41,769 nucleotides of DNA. Source: CAZRKC01 sp964600665 (GTDB taxonomy: Bacteria; Bacillota; SLNR01). The translations under genes were made by a program, and so were the position numbers. The notes below the pieces were generated by a model that saw only the letters and a list, made by a program, of their open reading frames with translations, was not told where the DNA came from and made no database searches. Positions 15,257 through 23,459 of the stretch are shown here, piece after piece; the stretch's first letter is position 1, and each line of letters opens with the position of its first letter. The stretch lies in NCBI GenBank assembly GCA_964600665.1, contig CAZRKC010000017.1, positions 1-41,769 of the forward strand, in the 5' to 3' direction.

Positions 15257-16403
15257 TATCTACACCCAACCAGTCCAGCAGCACATCCCGTTGATGTTCA
15301 CCCAGCATGGGTGACGATTTGCGAATCTCACCTTGAGTCCGGCTCATTTTAATGGGTACACCCGCCATTGCCACTTGGCCAGCCACGGGGTGCGTGATGG
15401 TTTGAATCATTTGACGAGAAAGAACTTGTGGGTCTGCGATGACCCGGTCAACTGTGTTGATCGGCCCATTGGGAACCCCTGCCTCATCCAAAATTCCTTG
15501 CCACTCAAGGGTGGTTTTCTTCCTTGTTTCTTCTCCGATTCGCTCCGCCAACTCCCGAACATTCTGGACGCGCATGGGGTTTGTTTGAAAGGAAAGCATT
15601 TCAGGCCACTCATCGTGGCCGAGTTCATGTGACAATTTCTGAAAGAGGACATCATTTCCAGCTGCAATCATCAACTCACCATCCTGGGTCGGAAACGATT
15701 CGAACGGAGCGATGGATGGATGCCGATTGCCTGCTGGCCTTGGAATCTCACCTGTGATCAGAAAGCGAGAAATTGCATTTTCCAGTATTGCCACCTGACA
15801 GTCTAACATCGCAACATCAACCTTTTGCCCTTCTCCGGTTAAATCACGGTGGCGCAATGCGGATAAAATTCCGATAACACAGAATAACCCTGAAGTAATG
15901 TCACCGATGGATGTCCCCACACGGACGCCTGATCCCCCTTCCGGTCCTGTGATGCTGATCAGACCGCCCATGGCTTGGACAACAGCATCATAAGCCGGTC
16001 GCTGTGAGTATGGGCCACTATGACCGAATCCGGACACAGCTGCATATATCAAATCCGGATTCGAAATTTTCAATTCCTCATACCCGATTCCCAGCTTTTC
16101 CATCGTACCCGGTCTGAAATTCTCCACGACCACATCCGCAGATGCTGCCAGTTGAACAAATATGGCTTTGTCTTCCTTTTGCTTAAGATTGAGAACAATG
16201 CTGCGCTTGTTGCGGTTGATACTCATGAAATACGTACTTTCTCCATGAAGATATGGGCCAAAATGCCGGGAATCATCCCCAACACCAGGAACTTCCACTT
16301 TGACGACATCGGCACCCAGATCAGCCATCACCATGGTCGCGAATGGCCCGGCAAGCACTCGTGTCAAATCCAAGATGCGAATTCCTTCTAACGATTGGCG
16401 CAT
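15240..16403 (-). CDS. Class III (CaiB/BaiF) CoA-transferase
   Basis: A 387-residue family III CoA-transferase, moving CoA between carboxylic acids. Seen: GIRILDLTRVLAGPFATMVMADLG-type N-terminus with ADVVKVE, NKRSIVLNLK, and IGDITSG where Asp168 corresponds to the catalytic Asp that forms the acyl-CoA anhydride in formyl-CoA transferase. The interlocked-dimer family has many substrates (formate/oxalate, carnitine, succinate, mesaconate), which cannot be told apart here. AAGGAGG precedes the ATG. It follows the two CE4-fold genes, but a hairpin terminator at 16433-16459 lies between, so it may be partly uncoupled from them. Confidence 0.92.
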   Translation of the reverse strand: MRQSLEGIRILDLTRVLAGPFATMVMADLGADVVKVEVPGVGDDSRHFGPYLHGESTYFMSINRNKRSIVLNLKQKEDKAIFVQLAASADVVVENFRPGTMEKLGIGYEELKISNPDLIYAAVSGFGHSGPYSQRPAYDAVVQAMGGLISITGPEGGSGVRVGTSIGDITSGLFCVIGILSALRHRDLTGEGQKVDVAMLDCQVAILENAISRFLITGEIPRPAGNRHPSIAPFESFPTQDGELMIAAGNDVLFQKLSHELGHDEWPEMLSFQTNPMRVQNVRELAERIGEETRKKTTLEWQGILDEAGVPNGPINTVDRVIADPQVLSRQMIQTITHPVAGQVAMAGVPIKMSRTQGEIRKSSPMLGEHQRDVLLDWLGVDIDKNS

Positions 16404-16432
16404 GTGAATCCTCCTTCCTTATGGGAAAAAGA

Positions 16433-16459
16433 AGGCATCTTCCTGGTGGATAGATGCCT
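16433..16459 (-). terminator. Terminator between CE4 genes and CoA-transferase
   Basis: AGGCATCT (16433-16440) pairs with AGATGCCT (16452-16459), 8 bp with an 11-nt loop. On the minus strand it is followed by TCTTTTTCCC, a U-rich run. It begins 8 nt after the stop of the CE4 gene and 30 nt before the CoA-transferase start, so read-through or attenuation is needed for co-expression. Confidence 0.7.
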
Positions 16460-16466
16460 CTTCAAC

Positions 16467-17300
16467 TCATGATAAGTTCGCCCAAAACGCATGCAATTCC
16501 TGTCCAGTACAGAACCAAACCCCTGACTGCCTTTTAATATATGCCAGAAGTTCCTCGAGAAGGCCGATCCGGCCTGGAGTCCCAATTGTTTGGGGGTCAA
16601 ACTGAGGCACATAACACAATCCAAACCGATAATATGCCCGATACTCTTCTTTAAATGTACTAAGGACATGGGAATAGTTAGCTATTCGGCCTTGCCCCGC
16701 AGGAAACGCAGGGGTATAGTTAAAAGCAAAATACGGAAAATCGTTGATTTCCCATGGTGCAGGAATCTCCAGAATACGACTACCAGATGGTAGTGATACA
16801 AAATACGGGCGATCATCTCCAAACATCGATGAAGAGTATTCAATACCGGCATCTGCCAGCACATCATAAATTTCCCGCGTCATTTCCCCCTCCGGAACCC
16901 GAAACCCTTTGGCAGTGACTCCGCAAACTTGTTGCAAGACATCTTGGCCTTTGTGAATCGCATCCGCCATTTCCTGTTTGGTTATTTTACCAAAATCTTC
17001 ATGGGCATACCCGTGCAACCCAATTTCATGCCCCCGAGCTGCCACCTCGCGTATATGCTCTGGATATTTCCCTACAACCTGGCCCGGCACGAAAAAGGTG
17101 GCTTTCAGTTTATATTCATCCAGTGCATCCAGTACTCGCACGAAGCCTCGCTTCATTCCAAACTCACCCATCGAAAGCGTCTTGGGTCGTTTCATACTAT
17201 CGGCTGCCAGTCCCATCCAGAAAGATTCTGCGTCGAGATTCACCGTTAACATAACAGAACAGTTGGCTTCATTCGGCCATCTGATACCGCTCTCAGTCAT
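16467..17300 (-). CDS. CE4-fold (polysaccharide deacetylase/cyclic imidase-like) paralogue with altered active site
   Basis: A 277-residue NodB-homology-fold protein without signal peptide, related to the HpPgdA/PuuE-like cytoplasmic branch of the family. The metal-binding HGYAH (His96 and His100) and ATFFVPG are intact. Two positions differ from its tandem neighbour: the first motif is N-L-D-A-E (Asn22, where the neighbour has Asp), and the C-terminal motif is F-D-P-Q where the neighbour and other members have H-P. Loss of the presumed catalytic base and a catalytic His suggests altered or lost activity, possibly a partner subunit. ATG 17300 follows GGGAGGG by 6 nt; 16 nt separate it from the upstream paralogue. 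Confidence 0.85.
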   Translation of the reverse strand: MTESGIRWPNEANCSVMLTVNLDAESFWMGLAADSMKRPKTLSMGEFGMKRGFVRVLDALDEYKLKATFFVPGQVVGKYPEHIREVAARGHEIGLHGYAHEDFGKITKQEMADAIHKGQDVLQQVCGVTAKGFRVPEGEMTREIYDVLADAGIEYSSSMFGDDRPYFVSLPSGSRILEIPAPWEINDFPYFAFNYTPAFPAGQGRIANYSHVLSTFKEEYRAYYRFGLCYVPQFDPQTIGTPGRIGLLEELLAYIKRQSGVWFCTGQELHAFWANLS

Positions 17301-17316
17301 TGTAAACCCTCCCTTC

Positions 17317-18162
17317 CTAGTAGTTGGCTCGCCACCAGTCAGCAATCTGACTGCCGGTGGCAAACCATACATCTGGATAAGACTGCATATGTTGGATCAA
17401 TCGTTCAAGCATCATGGCACGGCCAGGCTTCCCAATCACCTGTGGGTGCATCATCAAAACATAGCAAAGTCCAAACCGATAGTAACCCTCAAATTCTCTG
17501 CGAAAATTATCAAAAACATAGTCGTGGCTTGAAATCCGTGCCTGACCAACAGGCTCAGCAGGGAAATAACTGTAAGCGAATTGTACATAATCGTCTAACT
17601 CCCAATGGGCTGGAATCTCAATCAAATCAGTTTCCTTACCATCAATCACCGTTCGATACGGCCGGTCATCCCCTCGCATGGAACTGGAAAATGAGAAACC
17701 GAGATCATTCAAGATCCCTGCTGTCTCCCGAGACCAGTCTCCGGAGGGTGTCCGATAACCGATGGCCTCTTTACCGATCAATCGTTTGAATATCCCTTGA
17801 CTTTTTGCAATGATTTCCCGCTGTTCATCCGGTGTTTTATCCACAAATCGTTCATGGGTATATCCATGATGCCCCACATCGTGGCCAGCCTCCGCAATTT
17901 TTATGAATATGTCCGGATAGTGCTCTGCGACCCAACCGGGAACAAAAAATGTTGCCGGTAACTGGTATCTTTTTAGCAGATCTAACAATCGCGGGGCTGA
18001 CCTCAGCGGGCCGTACTGCCCCAATGACAGAGACCGGATAAACTGGTCTCCGTTGGGAAAGTCCGCATTCCCGTTGGCCCAGGTGGTTTCTGCGTCTAGG
18101 TCAAAAGTCAGCATGACTGCACAGCGTGCTCCGTTCGGCCACTTGACTGACTGCTCTTTCAA
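17317..18162 (-). CDS. CE4-fold hydrolase (polysaccharide deacetylase/cyclic imidase-like)
   Basis: A 281-residue NodB-homology-fold protein with all key motifs: F-D-L-D-A-E near the N-terminus, ATFFVPG, H-H-G-Y-T-H metal ligands, IGYRTPSGDWS, and a C-terminal M-M-H-P-Q. No signal peptide, so it should act in the cytoplasm, more in keeping with cyclic imide/allantoin-type ring hydrolysis than with peptidoglycan deacetylation. The start is read as TTG at 18162: AAGGAGG lies 8 nt upstream and it aligns exactly with the N-terminus of the paralogue; the ATG at 18168 abuts the Shine-Dalgarno. It is the first gene of the unit. Confidence 0.87.
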   Translation of the reverse strand: MKEQSVKWPNGARCAVMLTFDLDAETTWANGNADFPNGDQFIRSLSLGQYGPLRSAPRLLDLLKRYQLPATFFVPGWVAEHYPDIFIKIAEAGHDVGHHGYTHERFVDKTPDEQREIIAKSQGIFKRLIGKEAIGYRTPSGDWSRETAGILNDLGFSFSSSMRGDDRPYRTVIDGKETDLIEIPAHWELDDYVQFAYSYFPAEPVGQARISSHDYVFDNFRREFEGYYRFGLCYVLMMHPQVIGKPGRAMMLERLIQHMQSYPDVWFATGSQIADWWRANY

Positions 18163-18300
18163 TGCCATCTCCTCCTTCATAGGCTAAAATCTGGTTTGCC
18201 TTTAATTTCGGGGCTGCAAGAATAATCCCTGCTACCAAAGATGAAGTACAGGAATCTTCCGGCTGCTCGCGAATTTATTTGTTGAATTGAGGTGTTTTTC

Positions 18301-19737
18301 ATGTCTGATATGAATCTGATCTGTCTGACCGGTGCAACTGGCAATATGGGGGTCGCAGGTGTCAAGGCCATCTTAGAAACATGGCCTGATATTCGATTGC
18401 GTCTGCTGGTCCTCCCGGATGACCCGGGTCTGATGAGATTAGGTCCCTGGATCCATGACCCGAGAGTATCCATTTTCCGAGGTCACATCAATCATTATGA
18501 TGAAGTGAGCAGATTTGTGGCAGGCGCAACATATGTAATTCATTTAGCTGCGTTGGTATCCCCACTTGCGGACCATCATCCTCAGGAAGCCGTTCGGATC
18601 AATATTGGTGGAACCCGAAATATCGTCCGCAGCATTCAAAATTCCCCTGACTGGAATCGCATTCGCTTGATATATGTCGGATCCATTGCCCAAACCGGAG
18701 ATCGAATGCCGCCATTGCACTGGGGCCGCATCGGTGATCCCATCAAACCCAGTTATTTTGACATGTATGCCGTAACAAAAGCCCAGGCAGAGAAATCGGT
18801 TGTCGAATCAGGTCTGCCCTACTGGGTCTCCCTGAGGCAAACCGGTATTGCCCATCCGGGGCTCCTATCCGTTCGAGATGGTATCATATTTCATCAGCCG
18901 TTAGAAAATTGCATGGAATGGGTCAGTACTGCAGACAGTGGACGATTATTGGCACATGCCTTGAACCCCGATCTCCCTGTTGCTTTCTGGAAACAAATCT
19001 ATAATATTGGTGGGGGTCCTGAATGGCGGTTAACCGGATATGAGCTTTTAGAAACGATTTACCGACAGTTGGGGGTCAAAGATTTCCGCCATTTTTTTGA
19101 CCGCTCCTGGTTTGCTACACAGAATTTTCACGGGCACTGGTACCTGGATTCGGATACCTTGAACGACCTGCTGCATTTTCGGCACGACCATCCATCCGAC
19201 TTTCTGCAACGGTTGCCCAAAGAGATACCTGCATCCACTCGTTTCGGATGCAGATTGCCTGCATCTTGGGTGAAATCTCGGTTCATCAAACCCTTGGCGA
19301 GGAGTCCCATGGGCCCATTGAACTGGATTGAAACACACCGAATCGATATGATTCAGGCGTTTTTCGGTTCCAAGGCACAGCAAGAAGCGTTACCCGATTG
19401 GGATCAGTATACATACCAGCGTCCATCCAATACACCCATCATCCTAAGTCACGGTTTCGATGAATCAATTCCTCCATCTGCTTGGACGCTCCTCGATCTT
19501 CAGGAAGCAGCCCGTTTCCGTGGTGGTTATTGTCATGCAACAGACTATGCTCCTGGACATCCGTATGACAAAATCCCATGGGAGTGCAACGCAGGTCACC
19601 GATTCCTTGCCAGTCCCTTCCTGATCCTTCAGGGTGGATACTGGTGTCCGCATTGCATGCCTCCCCCATGGGATTACGACCAGATTGCAAAACACAATCC
19701 TTTTTTTGCTCAGGTCTGGCGTCCAACTGTTATTTGA
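18301..19737 (+). CDS. NAD-dependent epimerase/dehydratase with Cys-rich C-terminal domain
   Basis: A 478-residue protein. Residues 1-330 are an extended SDR/epimerase-type Rossmann domain: GATGNMG (11-17), His-Leu-Ala-Ala near 81-84, and the catalytic Y-A-V-T-K (Tyr156, Lys160). Residues about 400-478 form a separate tail with C-H at 411-412, W-E-C-N-A-G-H (Cys429, His433) and W-C-P-H-C (Cys449, Cys452), resembling a small zinc ribbon or treble clef. I do not recognise this tail. The start is ATG 18301, 6 nt after GAGGTG. It is a single plus-strand gene between minus-strand units; its stop overlaps the convergent S9 peptidase gene by 8 bp. Substrate unknown. Confidence 0.85.
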   Translation: MSDMNLICLTGATGNMGVAGVKAILETWPDIRLRLLVLPDDPGLMRLGPWIHDPRVSIFRGHINHYDEVSRFVAGATYVIHLAALVSPLADHHPQEAVRINIGGTRNIVRSIQNSPDWNRIRLIYVGSIAQTGDRMPPLHWGRIGDPIKPSYFDMYAVTKAQAEKSVVESGLPYWVSLRQTGIAHPGLLSVRDGIIFHQPLENCMEWVSTADSGRLLAHALNPDLPVAFWKQIYNIGGGPEWRLTGYELLETIYRQLGVKDFRHFFDRSWFATQNFHGHWYLDSDTLNDLLHFRHDHPSDFLQRLPKEIPASTRFGCRLPASWVKSRFIKPLARSPMGPLNWIETHRIDMIQAFFGSKAQQEALPDWDQYTYQRPSNTPIILSHGFDESIPPSAWTLLDLQEAARFRGGYCHATDYAPGHPYDKIPWECNAGHRFLASPFLILQGGYWCPHCMPPPWDYDQIAKHNPFFAQVWRPTVI

Positions 19738-21763
19738 GATAACGATCAAACCATTTGATGCATTCCCGCAACCAGGCCACCCGAAGAGGTGGATACCCTA
19801 AACGATACATCAAATGATTACCGCTGGGAAATCTTAGGAAGGCAACATCCTTTTCAAAATACTTCATCGCCACATAGAGCTGTTCCGATTGTTCTTTGGG
19901 GCAGCGCTGATCATCTTCTGTGTGCATGATCAACAACGGCGTCTCGATGTTCTCCACATATGTGATCGGCGAAAAACAGCGCATGGCATCCATATCTCGC
20001 CAAGGACTCCCTAATAATTCGCCTTCCAAGAAGAAGTAGCCGATATCGGAAACACCGGCAAAGCTAGTAAAATTTGACAAGCAATTCTTCGTCACTGCAG
20101 CATGAAATCGTTTTGTATGGCCAATGATCCAGTTTGTCATGAAACCACCGTAACTGAGGCCTGTAACGCCAAGTTTTTGAGCATCCGCCTTTGGAAATTT
20201 GCTTAAGGCATAATCCAAACCGGTCATCAGATCTTCATAATCCTTGCCGCCAAAATCACCACAACAACCCCGAAGGAATTCCTGCCCATAACCAGCACTA
20301 CCCCTGGGATTGATGTAAACAACGCCATAACCTTGCGCTGCCATCAACTGAAATTCAAAATTGAATGCCTCTCCATACAGAAGGTGGGGGCCGCCGTGTA
20401 CATGAAGAATCAACGGATATGAATTCTCAGATCCAGCCAATGGTTCCATCATCCATCCTTGCAAAGGAGTGCCATCGGCTGATCGATATGAAAATCCTTT
20501 TGGTTTTGTCAGAATCAATTCACCCATTAGTTTTTCATTGATCCACGTCATCTGTTTGATTTCCCCGCTGTCCACCTGGTATTCGAATATTTCCATCGGC
20601 CACGTCTCCGTCATGACCCCCAGCGCCAGCTTCTCCCCAGATGTATCAGCGCTGAACCCGAAAACAGAACCAGCAACATTTGTCACAGATTCAATGGATC
20701 CACCTTTGTCCGACACGCTATAGATTTGAGCGCGGCCGTTCCAGGCAGCCCAAAATAAGATCCGTCCGTTTTGGGTCCATATTGGTGTTGTGGGCAATGC
20801 ACCGATCATCAAATCGCTTTGAATTGGTACATGAACAGACAATACTTGATCTTGAGTCAAACAAACGCCATTGCCATCTTCAACGGGTATCCGCCAGAGG
20901 GTCGGGATCGTTGAAGAGGTCAGGTGTTTCAAATCATCATACCAAAAGTAGCCCAAAGACTGACTGTCTGGGGACCATACTGGATATGCAACGGCACCAT
21001 TTCCCTGTACCAGTCGGCGTGTGGAATGATCCATCGTATCAAAAACATATAGGTCTGATGCATTTGCTGCCATATACGGAGACATCTCTTTTTGTGCATC
21101 GTGCCCACTGAGATACGCAATATATCGACTATCCGACGACCAGATCGGCGTACCGCCATGACGGCTGAAGATATGCACATCGTCAGGCGTGATTGATTCC
21201 AGCTCGCCCGTGTCCATATCCAACAGCCAAAGTTGCTTGCGCAAGCGGGGCAGCATGCCCCCAACTTCGTCAGCCTTGTAGGCGATTTGGTCAACGATGA
21301 AAGGCTCGTCGGCAGCTGCTTTCCGCAGCTCTTCCTTTTCTGCTGGCGTCATCTCACGCACCAGCAGTTCTTTGTCTTCCTCATCCCAACATCCACTCAC
21401 GATCAACATCCGCGTTCCATCGGGTGACCAAGCCATATCAGACACACCGTGGCGCATGAAAGAAATCTGGATCGGTTCACCCAACCCTTCTTCAGTAAGC
21501 CATACCTGACGGGTACCACTGCGTTGACTTAAAAATGCCAGTCTCCGGCTGTCGGGAGACCAGACGGGCCGATTCCCGTCCCGCACAATACATCGATCCC
21601 GCATATCCGCTTCAATCAGGCGAATCACATAACGATAGGTTCTGCTTTCCGGATCGATTCGGGTCACACCATAGGCAATGCGGCTTCCATCCGGCGAAAT
21701 CTGTGGATCTGTAATAAATCGCAACTTCATCAAATCTTTAACTGCAATATGTCGCTTGTTCAC
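19730..21763 (-). CDS. S9-family prolyl oligopeptidase/acylaminoacyl peptidase
   Basis: A 677-residue cytoplasmic serine peptidase. The N-terminal part (about 1-410) is a beta-propeller built from repeats with ISPDGSRIAYGV, WSPDSRRLAFLS, WSPDGTRMLIV and WSSDSRYIAYLS. The C-terminal alpha/beta-hydrolase domain has the nucleophile in GLSYGG (Ser537), Asp617 in TEDDQRCP and His650 in SGNHLM. Such enzymes cleave short peptides or N-acylated peptides. The start is GTG 21763 with AAGGGGG 7 nt upstream. It is the last gene of the long minus-strand run, 16 nt after the cysteine-hydrolase gene; a role in processing a small acylated product of the upstream cluster is speculative. Confidence 0.95.
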   Translation of the reverse strand: MNKRHIAVKDLMKLRFITDPQISPDGSRIAYGVTRIDPESRTYRYVIRLIEADMRDRCIVRDGNRPVWSPDSRRLAFLSQRSGTRQVWLTEEGLGEPIQISFMRHGVSDMAWSPDGTRMLIVSGCWDEEDKELLVREMTPAEKEELRKAAADEPFIVDQIAYKADEVGGMLPRLRKQLWLLDMDTGELESITPDDVHIFSRHGGTPIWSSDSRYIAYLSGHDAQKEMSPYMAANASDLYVFDTMDHSTRRLVQGNGAVAYPVWSPDSQSLGYFWYDDLKHLTSSTIPTLWRIPVEDGNGVCLTQDQVLSVHVPIQSDLMIGALPTTPIWTQNGRILFWAAWNGRAQIYSVSDKGGSIESVTNVAGSVFGFSADTSGEKLALGVMTETWPMEIFEYQVDSGEIKQMTWINEKLMGELILTKPKGFSYRSADGTPLQGWMMEPLAGSENSYPLILHVHGGPHLLYGEAFNFEFQLMAAQGYGVVYINPRGSAGYGQEFLRGCCGDFGGKDYEDLMTGLDYALSKFPKADAQKLGVTGLSYGGFMTNWIIGHTKRFHAAVTKNCLSNFTSFAGVSDIGYFFLEGELLGSPWRDMDAMRCFSPITYVENIETPLLIMHTEDDQRCPKEQSEQLYVAMKYFEKDVAFLRFPSGNHLMYRLGYPPLRVAWLRECIKWFDRYLK

Positions 21764-21779
21764 GAGCCAACCCCCTTAG

Positions 21780-22448
21780 TCATAGGTCGATATTCGACAC
21801 GACTTCAATACCATTATCCAACATTGCATAAAGAAATATTCCATGAAGTAAATCACCCCGATGCAATCCTGCATCAAAAGTGTCCACGGCATTCATCGGT
21901 ACGATAATTCGGGAGCGAATGTTTTGAGTATTAAAAAATGTTTTCATCGTGGTGGCAAACTGATAGATGCATATATCAGTACAATCACCCACCAAAATCC
22001 AGTTGACCCTTTGGGGATTGATTTCCAGCCACCGTTTAAATCCCGGCTCATGGAATCCATTAGTCGATCGTTTTTCCAAGAGGATGTACCCACCAATATC
22101 CTGAATTTCATCAACGATTTGACTCTCTGTACTCCCGGCTAAACTATGGGGTGGGTAGCTATCAAACTCCGGGCTGTCTTTCGGGTGTGCATCTGCAAAA
22201 GCCAATATCGGAATCTGCCGTTTCTGGCATTCCACCATCAGCCTGGTGATTGATGGAATCAATGCTTCAACCCTGGGGCTAGCCAGAGGCCCTTCTCTAG
22301 CAAACCCATTGACCATATCCATCATGGCCATAACGGTCACGTCCGGATTCAGTTCAGTAAGTTTAAGCCTCTTAGCTTTCAACACCTGACCCATCATGCC
22401 TGACAAGACTTCTTCACAACCAGATATTACCCGTGTGTTCAAATCCAT
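21780..22448 (-). CDS. Nicotinamidase/isochorismatase-family cysteine hydrolase
   Basis: A 222-residue member of the cysteine-hydrolase superfamily. The catalytic triad is visible as Asp44 (MMDMVNGF), Lys126 (LLEKRSTNGF) and Cys160 (GDCTDICIY). A nicotinamidase-like metal site is suggested by Asp86-x-His88 and His101 (YPPHSLAGS). These features favour nicotinamidase or a related amidase (for example a half-amidase) over isochorismatase. An N-terminal extension of about 35 residues precedes the core. ATG 22448 follows GGAGG by 7 nt. It lies 14 nt after the unknown membrane protein. Confidence 0.88.
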   Translation of the reverse strand: MDLNTRVISGCEEVLSGMMGQVLKAKRLKLTELNPDVTVMAMMDMVNGFAREGPLASPRVEALIPSITRLMVECQKRQIPILAFADAHPKDSPEFDSYPPHSLAGSTESQIVDEIQDIGGYILLEKRSTNGFHEPGFKRWLEINPQRVNWILVGDCTDICIYQFATTMKTFFNTQNIRSRIIVPMNAVDTFDAGLHRGDLLHGIFLYAMLDNGIEVVSNIDL

Positions 22449-22462
22449 GTTCACACCTCCAA

Positions 22463-23056
22463 TCAATTGCTCTTCTCAGCAGGGTGATACACAAATCGGA
22501 CTTCTGCCTCCTGAAGTCTTCGATGTAAACGGTACTCTCTAACCTTCTCTCTGCCTGTGATAAATAAGCTGGTAATAAATTCCCAGAGAAATACCCATCC
22601 GCCAATCAAAATCCCTTCTTGCAGCACCGTCAGCATCATATTACCCTGTTCCCACTTGAAAAAATATCCAATACTCATGAAAAATAGAGAAAGCACCAAA
22701 TAAGAGGCAGCTCTAATGTTTTGGTTCAATAGCCCTCGCCTCAACCTCTGCACGATATAGCCATAAAAAAAACGGTATGCAGATTCTAAAATCGCTTCCT
22801 TCTCCCGATCGCGCTTACTTTCAGGCAGATGTAAAACGACACTCACATTCATATGCAGTGGAATGTCCTCAGAAGAATCCAAAATAAAGTCATTGAATTC
22901 ATCTTCGATGTCTCTCTTTTTAAATGGAGAGGGATCCCAGTCATCGTAAACATCATCATAGTCATCTAAGGATACTTCCATAAGATAAGTATGTGACGAT
23001 TCATCAAACCGATATAAATGTTGATAATACTTCCGGTCTCTCGGCTTCTCTCTCAT
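22463..23056 (-). CDS. Conserved membrane protein of unknown function
   Basis: A 197-residue protein. An acidic N-terminal part contains DDYDDVYDDWDPSPFKKRD, then a soluble domain with IPLHMNVSVVLHLPES, and two closely spaced hydrophobic segments (about residues 115-135 and 140-162) separated by a short loop, then a basic C-terminal tail ending V-R-F-V-Y-H-P. The pattern YDD-x-D-P-S-P-x-K-x-R-D followed by two helices recalls a widespread uncharacterised family; I cannot give it a function. The start is uncertain: ATG 23056 is used, with GTG 23065 and TTG 23083 as in-frame alternatives. It sits in the compact minus-strand cluster. Confidence 0.7.
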   Translation of the reverse strand: MREKPRDRKYYQHLYRFDESSHTYLMEVSLDDYDDVYDDWDPSPFKKRDIEDEFNDFILDSSEDIPLHMNVSVVLHLPESKRDREKEAILESAYRFFYGYIVQRLRRGLLNQNIRAASYLVLSLFFMSIGYFFKWEQGNMMLTVLQEGILIGGWVFLWEFITSLFITGREKVREYRLHRRLQEAEVRFVYHPAEKSN

Positions 23057-23079
23057 TCCAATCACATCCGCTTCGTTCC

Positions 23080-23442
23080 TCAATCCAGAAACCGCTGGAT
23101 TTCAACGGCATGTCCGTCTGGGTCTCTAGTATAGAAGTGGTAGATCTTGAATCGCTGATTTTCTTTTGGGATATCTTCAGTATCCCACCCAGCATCTCGA
23201 ATCCGACGATAAACAGCATCCACATCTTCCGTCAAGAGGGTAATAATTGGGCTTCTTTCCGCAGCCATTACAGGCAAGTGGGTGCAAAACCCAATATAAC
23301 CGGTTGATGTGACGCGATAAATCCGGCAAGCACCCTGATCCTTGTATAGGGATAGACCCAGCACGGATTCATAGAAATGACTTGTCTTCACCAAATCGGT
23401 TGACCCGTAAAACGGGATAATGCCATCAAAGGTATTTTCCAT
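23080..23442 (-). CDS. VOC-family (glyoxalase/dioxygenase-fold) protein
   Basis: A 120-residue single VOC domain with two beta-alpha-beta-beta-beta modules: F-Y-G-S-T-D-L-V-K-T-S-H-F-Y-E-S-V-L-G-L-S in the first and the closing F-Y-x-R-D-P-D-G-H-A-V-E-I-Q-R-F in the second. His35-like and the final Glu (AVEIQ) could bind a divalent metal. Function in the family ranges from lyase to dioxygenase to resistance protein, so no substrate is assigned. ATG 23442 follows GGAGGGG by 6 nt, 17 nt after the radical SAM gene, so it is very likely in the same operon. Confidence 0.88.
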   Translation of the reverse strand: MENTFDGIIPFYGSTDLVKTSHFYESVLGLSLYKDQGACRIYRVTSTGYIGFCTHLPVMAAERSPIITLLTEDVDAVYRRIRDAGWDTEDIPKENQRFKIYHFYTRDPDGHAVEIQRFLD

Positions 23443-23459
23443 ACAATCCCCTCCATATT

